Source: Candidatus Kuenenbacteria bacterium (lineage in GTDB: Bacteria > Patescibacteriota > Patescibacteriia > UBA2591 > PGYQ01). From it: a stretch of DNA of 8,999 nucleotides. A model generated the notes under the pieces. It was not told the DNA's origin and did no database searches. It saw only the letters and a list, made by a program, of their open reading frames with translations. The stretch's first letter is position 1; every line of letters starts with the position of its first letter. Location: positions 1 through 8,999 of the forward strand of contig JACQWZ010000033.1 in NCBI GenBank assembly GCA_016209005.1. The letters run 5' to 3'. The translations under genes and the position numbers were made by a program. Of this stretch, positions 1 through 5,412 are shown piece after piece.

Positions 1-69
1 TAATTAAAGTTAAAAAATTAAATAATTTTTTAGAATGTTAAATATTATTAACATTTTTTACTTTAATTA
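1..69. repeat. AT-rich inverted repeat at the window edge
   Basis: Bases 1-18 are the reverse complement of 53-69 apart from one extra T. An alternative inner hairpin pairs AATGTTAA (34-41) with TTAACATT (48-55). There is no coding potential. It may be the edge of a larger palindromic spacer, or a hairpin after an upstream gene outside the window; no T-run typical of a terminator follows. From 70 to 135 I see nothing else that I can name. Confidence 0.45.
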
Positions 70-140
70 TATCATTTATTTCGGCAACATTTTTATTTGC
101 AGATACGAGAGGCTTTCGTCTATATTTTAACTTGCATATT

Positions 141-256
141 CAGGACTTACGCAGTTTAATCAAAAAATGGCTAAAGTTAGCGAAAATTGAATTTTTGTTA
201 ATTTTTCATTTTTAGCTAATATTAGCCAAATGCACATTAATAGTGCGTAACTCCTG
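141..256. mobile_element. 116-bp MITE, copy 1, upstream of infB
   Basis: Non-autonomous element bounded by 13-bp terminal inverted repeats, CAGGACTTACGCA (141-153) and TGCGTAACTCCTG (244-256), with one mismatch. It is flanked by a 5-bp target duplication ATATT (136-140 and 257-261). A nested second inverted repeat pairs GGCTAAAGTTAGC (169-181) with GCTAATATTAGCC (215-227) with two mismatches, so the whole element can fold into a long hairpin. It encodes no protein. The other copy at 7749-7864 differs only at base 207 (C here, T there). No transposase that could move it is in the window, so the parent IS family is not assigned. It lies 14 bp upstream of the infB -35 box. Confidence 0.92.
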
Positions 257-270
257 ATATTACGAAAAAT

Positions 271-299
271 TTGACGGAAAGTGAAAATTAGTTTAAAAT
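271..299 (+). promoter_or_regulatory. sigma70-like promoter of infB, nearly leaderless
   Basis: TTGACG (271-276) and TAAAAT (294-299) are separated by exactly 17 bp, a near-consensus housekeeping promoter. The infB ATG starts at 309, only 9 bases after the -10 box, so transcription would start about 0-4 bases before the start codon. No Shine-Dalgarno sequence lies in between. The inference is an essentially leaderless mRNA. Confidence 0.6.
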
Positions 300-308
300 A
301 AGCCTATT

Positions 309-2390
309 ATGAATATTACTGAATTGGCCAGAAAATTAAAAATTTCCACAGTAAAGTTGCGGGAAGAATTGCCGAAACTTGGTTTTGATATTGGTCAAAA
401 AGCGATTAAGGTTAATCCTTGGGTTGCGAATAAAATTATGGAAAATTTTCAAAAAGGATTAATAAAATTTGAAGAAGAAAAAAAAGAAGAAAAAATAATT
501 CATCAACTGGCGGATAAAAAAGAAATTAAAATTCCGGCGACAATTACCGTTTATCAATTGGCGCAAAAATTAGAAATGCCGGTTGTTCAAATTATTTCTG
601 AATTAATAAAAAATGGAATTATGGCAACTATTAATGAAGAGATTGATTTTGAAACAGCCAGTATTGTCGCCCAAGATTTAGGATTTAAAACGCAAATAGC
701 GGACGAAGTTCTTATTCAAGACGAAAATATTATTACCAATGAAAAATTAAAAGAAATTCTTAAAGAGGATGAAGATAAATTAGAATCAAAACCGCCGGTG
801 GTCGTGATTATGGGACATGTTGATCACGGAAAAACCACTTTATTGGATTTTATTCGTAAAACAAATGTTGCTTCATCGGAAAGTCATGGCATTACTCAAC
901 ATATAGGAGCCTATCAAATAAAAATCAAAAGCTTGTCCCGAGTAAAAACCTGCCCTGAGTCTGTCGAAGGGTCGAGGGATCAAAAGCATACCCTGAGCAA
1001 GAGTGAAGGGGCAAAAACCAAAAATAAAGAGAAAGAGAATGAAGAATTTCAAAAAATTACGTTTCTTGACACCCCGGGGCATGAAGCTTTTAAAGCGATG
1101 AGAGCTCGAGGCGGAAGAGTGGCGGATATTGCGATTTTAGTTGTCGCGGCCGATGACGGATTAAAACCTCAAACTTTTGAAGCGATTAAAATTATTCAGC
1201 AAGAAAAACTTCCTTTTATTGTGGCCATTAATAAAATTGATAAGCCGGGGGTGGATATTGAAAGACTCAAACAACAATTGGCCGAGAATAATCTTTTGCC
1301 TGAAGATTGGGGAGGAAAAATTATTTGCATTCCTATTTCCGCCAAGAAAGGAGACGGCGTCGATTATTTATTAGAAATGATTTTATTAATTCAAGAAATG
1401 GAAAAAATAAAAGCTAATCCAAACAGAGAAGCTCTAGGGACAATAATTGAATCGCATTTAGACTCTCAAGAAGGAGCGGTGGCTACGGTTTTAATTCAAA
1501 CAGGAATATTAAAAAAAGGCGATGCCATTATTATCGGGCCTGTTTCGGGAAGAGCTAGAACATTGAAATCTTTTGATAATTTAGAATTAAATGAAGCCAA
1601 ACCGGGAACGCCAGTCAAAATTTTAGGATTAAAAAAAGTTTGCCAAGTGGGAGATATTTTAGAAGCGGTTTCTAATAGGAAAGAATTTAAAAAGAAAGAA
1701 AAAGAGAATTCTTTGTTTTTTGAAAAAAAGAGAAAAAAAATTTTATTCTTTTTAGGACAAAAAAAAATTTTAGACGCGAAAGAATTAAATATCATTTTAA
1801 AATTTGATGTTTCAGGCTCGGAAGAAGCGATACTTGAAAGTTTGGTTAAAATTCATAGACCAGAATTAATTATAAATGTTGTCGCTCAAGGCTTGGGAAA
1901 TATCGCCGAAGCGGATGTAATGCGAGCCCATGCTGGTCAAGCTCAAATTTTTGGGCTTCATGTTCAAGCGACAAAAACAGCTTTAATTTTAGCTCGAGAA
2001 AAAAATGTTCAAATAAAAATTTACGAAACTATTTATGATTTAATTGATGAAATTAATAAAATACAAAAAGAATTGGCAAAAACAACAAAAATTGAAAGAA
2101 TCGATTTGGGCCATCTTAGAATTTTGGCCACTTTTAAAAAAGGAGAAAGTTCAATAATTTTAGGCGGGCAAGTTTTAGATGGTAAAATAATTAAAAAGGA
2201 AAAAGTTGATATAAAAAGAAGAGATAAAAAAATAGGAGAAGGAATTATAGATGAATTGCAAACAAATAAAGTTCCGATTGAAGAAGTAAGCGCTGGCGCT
2301 GAATGCGGGATAAAACTTAACACGCGAACAATAGTTATGCCAGACGATGTTCTCTACGTTTATGAAGAAAAAATTACAGAAACGGAATAG
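309..2390 (+). CDS. infB: translation initiation factor IF-2
   Basis: GTPase that places initiator tRNA on the 30S subunit and promotes 50S joining; cytoplasmic. The 693 residues contain two IF2_N-type helical segments (about 1-50 and 78-130). The G domain has G1 GHVDHGKT (169-176), G2 GITQHIGAY (194-202), G3 DTPGHEAF (254-261), G4 NKID (308-311) and G5 SAKKGDG (from 344). Domain II follows at about 375-455, domain III at about 490-590, and a C-terminal domain that binds fMet-tRNA to the end. It is shorter at the N-terminus than E. coli IF-2, as expected for compact genomes. Oddity: between Y202 and K249 there are 46 residues where most IF-2 proteins have about 7. The DNA there (920-1010) is a palindromic repeat read in frame. 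The ATG at 309 is supported by the adjacent promoter and the conserved MNITELARKL-type start. rbfA follows, as in many bacteria. Confidence 0.97.
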   Translation: MNITELARKLKISTVKLREELPKLGFDIGQKAIKVNPWVANKIMENFQKGLIKFEEEKKEEKIIHQLADKKEIKIPATITVYQLAQKLEMPVVQIISELIKNGIMATINEEIDFETASIVAQDLGFKTQIADEVLIQDENIITNEKLKEILKEDEDKLESKPPVVVIMGHVDHGKTTLLDFIRKTNVASSESHGITQHIGAYQIKIKSLSRVKTCPESVEGSRDQKHTLSKSEGAKTKNKEKENEEFQKITFLDTPGHEAFKAMRARGGRVADIAILVVAADDGLKPQTFEAIKIIQQEKLPFIVAINKIDKPGVDIERLKQQLAENNLLPEDWGGKIICIPISAKKGDGVDYLLEMILLIQEMEKIKANPNREALGTIIESHLDSQEGAVATVLIQTGILKKGDAIIIGPVSGRARTLKSFDNLELNEAKPGTPVKILGLKKVCQVGDILEAVSNRKEFKKKEKENSLFFEKKRKKILFFLGQKKILDAKELNIILKFDVSGSEEAILESLVKIHRPELIINVVAQGLGNIAEADVMRAHAGQAQIFGLHVQATKTALILAREKNVQIKIYETIYDLIDEINKIQKELAKTTKIERIDLGHLRILATFKKGESSIILGGQVLDGKIIKKEKVDIKRRDKKIGEGIIDELQTNKVPIEEVSAGAECGIKLNTRTIVMPDDVLYVYEEKITETE
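920..1010 (+). repeat. palindromic repeat inserted in frame within infB
   Basis: The segment begins with a 24-bp block (920-943) identical to 4613-4636 in the first cysteine-rich gene. A second shared block, TCGAGGGATCAAAA, lies at 972-985 and 4641-4654. Between them sits a REP-like palindrome (953-971, CCCTGAG...CGAAGGG), and a degenerate second unit follows at 991-1010. In both genes the blocks are read in the same frame, as KIKSLSRV and SRDQ. Here the element adds about 39 residues to the loop between switch I and switch II of IF-2. Confidence 0.85.
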
Positions 2391-2464
2391 TAGCTTTAAC
2401 CGATAGTTGATGACAATAACAAAATAAGATAAATAAAAAATAATTTTAGTTATGTTTTGTATTT

Positions 2465-2685
2465 AATGTAAAATGTAAATATCAAAAATTAAAAATTAAA
2501 TTTTTTAAATCTCAAATCTCAATATCAAATATCTAATAAAATCCCAAATCTCAAATCAAAATAAATTACGTTATTTTTTGGGATTTTGGGTTTGGGATTT
2601 TATTTGGCATTGGGATTTGGATATTGGGATTTATACTTTAAATTTTGCATTGTCATTTTCCATTTTGATATTTACATTTTACATT
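2465..2685. repeat. 221-bp imperfect palindrome between infB and rbfA
   Basis: The 23-bp arms at 2465-2487 and 2663-2685 are perfect reverse complements. Further inside, AAAATCCCAAA (2538-2548) pairs with TTTGGGATTTT (2591-2601). The remaining arms are an A-rich/T-rich pair with scattered mismatches around a centre near 2570. It fills most of the 357-bp spacer. A read-through infB-rbfA transcript could form a long hairpin here. The right arm shares a 17-bp stretch (2643-2659) with the spacer at 5359-5375, so it belongs to a dispersed repeat family. Confidence 0.8.
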
Positions 2686-2695
2686 TTCCTATAAT
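2665..2695 (+). promoter_or_regulatory. possible rbfA promoter
   Basis: A perfect TATAAT (2690-2695) lies 52 bp before the rbfA ATG. The best -35 candidate is TTGATA (2665-2670), with a long 19-bp spacer, inside the right arm of the palindrome. AT-rich DNA produces such boxes by chance, so this is tentative. Confidence 0.3.
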
Positions 2696-2747
2696 TCTAC
2701 ATTCTTATATAGCAGACTTAACTTTAAATAAGCCAAAGCTAATCTTT

Positions 2748-3107
2748 ATGATACTCAATGTCCGCGTTCAACAAATAAACGAAGTTATTAGACAAGAATT
2801 AAATCAGATAATACTTCGAGAAGTGGAATTTGATTTAGGAACTATGACAACTATTATTGGAGTGGACACGGATCCGGAATTAAAAATAACCAAAGTTTTT
2901 TTAAGAGTTTTTCCAGAAAATAAAGAAAAAGAAAGTTTAAAAATTTTAAATAAAAGAGCCCCGCTTTTACAAGCCCTCTTAAATAAAAAAATACATTTAC
3001 GCCATGTCCCGCATATTAAATTTTTTATTGATATAAAGGGAAAAAGAGAGGACGAAAAAGAAGAGAGGATAGAAGAGTTGTTTGAAGAAATTGAGAAAAA
3101 CAATTAA
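2748..3107 (+). CDS. rbfA: 30S ribosome-binding factor A (RbfA)
   Basis: Small KH-like protein that binds the immature 30S subunit near the 5' end of 16S rRNA and acts late in its assembly. The 119 residues match the usual RbfA length. An N-terminal helix (RVQQINEVIRQELNQII) is followed by a strand carrying the VDTDPELKITKVFLRVF segment. The family-typical ending LRHVPHIKFFID leads into an acidic, charged helix (EDEKEERIEELFEEIE). I chose the ATG at 2748. The reading frame stays open upstream to 2586, but that extension is just the translated palindromic spacer (FYLALGFGYWDLYF and so on) and matches nothing in RbfA. No Shine-Dalgarno sequence precedes the start. The stop codon lies inside the first unit of a heptamer tandem repeat. 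It sits directly after infB, a common gene order. Confidence 0.93.
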   Translation: MILNVRVQQINEVIRQELNQIILREVEFDLGTMTTIIGVDTDPELKITKVFLRVFPENKEKESLKILNKRAPLLQALLNKKIHLRHVPHIKFFIDIKGKREDEKEERIEELFEEIEKNN

Positions 3108-3135
3108 CAATTAACAATCAACAATTAACAATAAA
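3101..3135. repeat. 7-bp tandem repeat overlapping the rbfA stop
   Basis: Five consecutive heptamers: CAATTAA, CAATTAA, CAATCAA, CAATTAA and CAATAAA. The rbfA TAA is part of the first unit. An A/C-rich low-complexity tract containing CACGAGAACA (3165-3174) follows; the same decamer occurs twice after the ATPase gene at 6945-6976. Confidence 0.8.
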
Positions 3136-3204
3136 AAAAACAAAAAAACAATAAAACAATAAAACACGAGAACATAAAAACATGAAAACAAAAAAAACAA
3201 TTCT

Positions 3205-3345
3205 GTCATTCCGACCGAAGTGAGCAAGTCATCGAGCGAACGAAGCGGAGGAATCCCTTAAATTAATTTTCAATTTCAAATTTTTAATTAGATCCCTCCC
3301 CCTCGACAAAGCTCGGGGCAGGCTGGAAGCCTCGGTCGGGATGAC
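3205..3345. repeat. 141-bp inverted-repeat-bounded intergenic element
   Basis: The 16-bp ends GTCATTCCGACCGAAG (3205-3220) and CCTCGGTCGGGATGAC (3330-3345) are inverted repeats with two mismatches. Nested arms GGAGGAATC (3247-3255) and GATCCCTCC (3291-3299) pair with one mismatch. The right half (3300-3320) contains CTCGACAAAGCTCGGGG, a degenerate REP-like palindrome related, in opposite orientation, to the one inside infB. It is more GC-rich than its surroundings. It resembles dispersed GTCATTC...GAATC repeats that I recall from many bacterial genomes. Confidence 0.75.
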
Positions 3346-3374
3346 AAAGATTGTCAATTATTAATTGTTTTTTT

Positions 3375-5252
3375 ATGAATCAAGAAATTAAAATTTGCCA
3401 GAATTGTGAAAAGGAATTTACAATAGAATCTGAGGATTTTTTATTTTATGAAAAAATTAAAGTTCCTCCGCCAACATTTTGTCCGGAGTGTCGAGAACAA
3501 CGACGAATTACTTTTCGGAATGAGAGAGCTTTGTATAAACGAAAATGTGATTTATGTGGTCAAATTGTAGTTTCACGAGTTTCACCAAACAAGCCTTATC
3601 TAATGTATTGTCAAAAATGTTGGTGGTCTGATAAATGGGGCGGGGAAGATTATGGTAAGGATTATGATTTTAACAAACCATTTTTTGAACAATTTAAAAA
3701 TTTATTATTTTCAACTCCTCATATTTCAATTTTTAACGCCAACTGCGTCAATAGCGACTGGGTTAATCAAGAAACCGATGATAAAAATTGTTATCTAAAT
3801 ATTGGCGGGCTTCGCAATGAAGATTCAGCTTATAATACCTATGAACTTTACGGTAAAGATTGTTTTGATAATTTTTGGATATCTAAAAGTGAACTTTGTT
3901 ATCAAAATATTAATTGCGAAAGATGTTATAAAGCTTTATTTTCTCAAGATTGTTTTGATTGTTATGACGCTATTCTATCTTTTGATTGTCGAAATTGTAG
4001 TAATATTCTCGGTTGCGCTGGTTTAAGATATAAACAATATTATATTTTTAATAAGCCATATTCAAAAGAAGAATATCAAAAATTTTTAAAAGAAAATTCT
4101 TTAACATCGTATAAAAATATTTTGTTTTTAAAAGATAATGCTAAAAAAATTTGGCTGTCAACACCTCATCGAGATAGATTTATTTTAAAATCAAATAATT
4201 GTTTTGGTCACTCTATTATTCATTCAAAAAATGTAAAAAATTGTTGGAATGGCGAATGTATAGAAGACTCTAAACATCTTTATATTACTGGCTGGATAAA
4301 AGATAGTTATGATTTATCATCGTTTGGTTATGGTGAACTTTGTTATGAAGGCGCTCATTCAGGAGGTTGTTATAACTCAAAATTCTTTTTATTTGTTTTA
4401 GGTGCTGGCACTAGCCAAACTAAAAGTTCTTTTAATTTAGAATATTGCTATGCGGTTTTAAATAGTCATAATTGTTTTGGTTGCGCTAATTTAAGGAATA
4501 AAGAATACTGCATCTTAAATAAGCAATATACAAAAGAAGAATATGAAAAATTAGTTCCGAAAATTATAGAACACATGAATGAGATGCCGTACATTAGTAA
4601 AAATCAAAATGCAAAAATCAAAAGCTTGTCCCGAGTGGAATCGAGGGATCAAAATGACAATTTAAAATTTAAAAATGAAGAAAATGCGGAAATAAAAGAA
4701 ATTATTTATCGTTATGGGGAGTTTTTTCCGCCAGAGTTAAGTCCTTTTGGTTATAATGAAACAGCGACTCAAGATTATTATCCTTTGAGTCGCGAAAAAG
4801 CATTGGGGAAAGGTTATCTTTGGTCAGATTATGAATCGCAAATTAAATATGCCTTTTCTGATTATAAAATTCCGGATAATATTTCTGATGTCAAAGATGA
4901 TATTTTAGAAAAAATTTTAAAATGTGAAATTTCTAACAAGGCCTATAAAATTATTCCAATGGAACTTGAGTTTTATCGAAAAATAGGATTGCCAATTCCT
5001 AGATATTGTCCTTTACAAAGACATAAAGATCGACTTGTTCAATTATCACCAAGAAAACTTTTTCAAAGAAAATGTCAATGCAATGGAAAAGAATCAAGAA
5101 TTATGAATAATGAATTAGGGATAAAATACAAAAATACCATTGAACATTTTCACGGCGATCAACCTTGTCCAAATGAATTTGAGACGACTTACGCGCCAGA
5201 TCGTCAAGAAATAATATACTGTGAGAAATGCTATCTTAGTGAGGTTGTTTAA
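3375..5252 (+). CDS. cysteine-rich multi-zinc-ribbon protein (paralog A), function unknown
   Basis: 625-aa protein. The N-terminal zinc ribbon resembles the Pfam probable zinc-ribbon type zf-trcl (C8-x2-C11, C36-x2-C39, with FYEKIKVPPPTFCPECR). A second four-cysteine ribbon follows (C58-x2-C61, C79-x2-C82). The middle (about 120-440) is a run of short repeats rich in NCY, DCFD and CYE motifs. The module GC-x2-LR-x-K-x-Y-x-I-x-NK-x-Y-x-KEEY occurs twice, near residues 213 and 369. The C-terminus has another cysteine cluster ending in YCEKCYLSEVV. Its first knuckle reads C545-P-L-Q548, where the paralog at 7240 has CPNC. No signal peptide or membrane helix is evident. The ATG at 3375 matches the paralog's start; a TTG at 3351 is less likely. 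Residues 409-439 are extra relative to the paralog and include a repeat insertion. I recall a widespread, often multicopy, uncharacterised Patescibacteria family; metal binding is inferred. Confidence 0.9.
   Translation: MNQEIKICQNCEKEFTIESEDFLFYEKIKVPPPTFCPECREQRRITFRNERALYKRKCDLCGQIVVSRVSPNKPYLMYCQKCWWSDKWGGEDYGKDYDFNKPFFEQFKNLLFSTPHISIFNANCVNSDWVNQETDDKNCYLNIGGLRNEDSAYNTYELYGKDCFDNFWISKSELCYQNINCERCYKALFSQDCFDCYDAILSFDCRNCSNILGCAGLRYKQYYIFNKPYSKEEYQKFLKENSLTSYKNILFLKDNAKKIWLSTPHRDRFILKSNNCFGHSIIHSKNVKNCWNGECIEDSKHLYITGWIKDSYDLSSFGYGELCYEGAHSGGCYNSKFFLFVLGAGTSQTKSSFNLEYCYAVLNSHNCFGCANLRNKEYCILNKQYTKEEYEKLVPKIIEHMNEMPYISKNQNAKIKSLSRVESRDQNDNLKFKNEENAEIKEIIYRYGEFFPPELSPFGYNETATQDYYPLSREKALGKGYLWSDYESQIKYAFSDYKIPDNISDVKDDILEKILKCEISNKAYKIIPMELEFYRKIGLPIPRYCPLQRHKDRLVQLSPRKLFQRKCQCNGKESRIMNNELGIKYKNTIEHFHGDQPCPNEFETTYAPDRQEIIYCEKCYLSEVV
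4599..4661 (+). repeat. palindromic/AT-rich repeat inserted in frame in paralog A
   Basis: Bases 4599-4623 are a perfect 25-bp reverse complement of 5379-5403 in the spacer before the ATPase gene, and 4648-4661 is the reverse complement of 5366-5379. Between these flanks lies the core GCTTGTCCCGAGTGGAATCG, whose left end also occurs inside infB (920-943). The insert is read as KIKSLSRVESRDQ. The paralog at 7240 passes straight from LYVDKKGRV to YRYGEFFPP here, about 31 residues shorter, so this is an insertion rather than a conserved part of the protein. Confidence 0.85.
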
Positions 5253-5259
5253 GAAATTG

Positions 5260-5334
5260 TTTACCTCCTCACCTTTTTTCGGAAAAAAGCGAGGGGTTTA
5301 TTGCGAAAAGTGTTATCTTCAAGAAGTTGTATAA
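5260..5334 (+). pseudogene. 3' remnant of another cysteine-rich zinc-ribbon paralog
   Basis: Eight bases after the stop of the gene at 3375, one reading frame gives FTSSPFFGKKRGVYCEKCYL, then QEVV and TAA. The last 24 residues of the upstream protein start with F and end YCEKCYLSEVV, at the same length and with the same CxxC knuckle. The codons differ (for example TATTGCGAAAAGTGT here against TACTGTGAGAAATGC), so this is a diverged paralog tail, not a recent tandem duplication. It most likely remains from deletion or unequal recombination within a former paralog array. A hairpin in this stretch (5273-5289, CTTTTTT-CGG-AAAAAAG, with CCTC/GAGG further out) lacks a following T-run and is a weak terminator candidate at best. 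Confidence 0.75.
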
Positions 5335-5358
5335 TTCTTTTGTTTTTTTATTTTTTAT

Positions 5359-5404
5359 TTTTGCATTGTCATTTTGATTTTTGATTTTTGCATTTTGATT
5401 TTTG
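5359..5404. repeat. T-rich dispersed spacer repeat before the ATPase gene
   Basis: Array of GATTTTTG/CATTTTG-type units. It shares a 17-bp stretch (5359-5375) with 2643-2659 in the infB-rbfA palindrome. Its stretch 5379-5403 is the exact reverse complement of 4599-4623 inside the cysteine-rich gene. It runs almost to the ATG at 5413. I see no convincing promoter or Shine-Dalgarno sequence in it. Confidence 0.75.
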
Positions 5405-5412
5405 ATTTTTTT

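Noticed and set aside
873..1082. Minus-strand reading frame opposite infB containing FDRLRAG
   Set aside because: It is the antisense of the IF-2 G domain; the FDRLRAG string is just the reverse reading of the REP-like palindrome at 953-971.
2586..2747. Longer N-terminus for RbfA
   Set aside because: The extension is translation of the palindromic T/G-rich spacer repeat and matches no RbfA; the ATG at 2748 gives a normal-length protein.
1496..3103. Minus-strand reading frames at 1496-1795, 2033-2323 and 2804-3103
   Set aside because: They lie fully opposite infB or rbfA, which have clear family matches. Their F/S/L-rich content is what antisense of lysine/glutamate-rich genes gives.
3101..3200. 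CRISPR-like array after rbfA
   Set aside because: The heptamers are contiguous low-complexity repeats without spacers, and no cas genes are present.
3802..4026. Second plus-strand reading frame inside the cysteine-rich gene
   Set aside because: Out-of-frame shadow of a strongly supported gene, with no start signal or family resemblance.
5267..5294. Rho-independent terminator after the cysteine-rich gene
   Set aside because: The stem is mostly A-T pairs, its lower part is interrupted, no T-run follows directly, and the sequence reads as the tail of a paralog.
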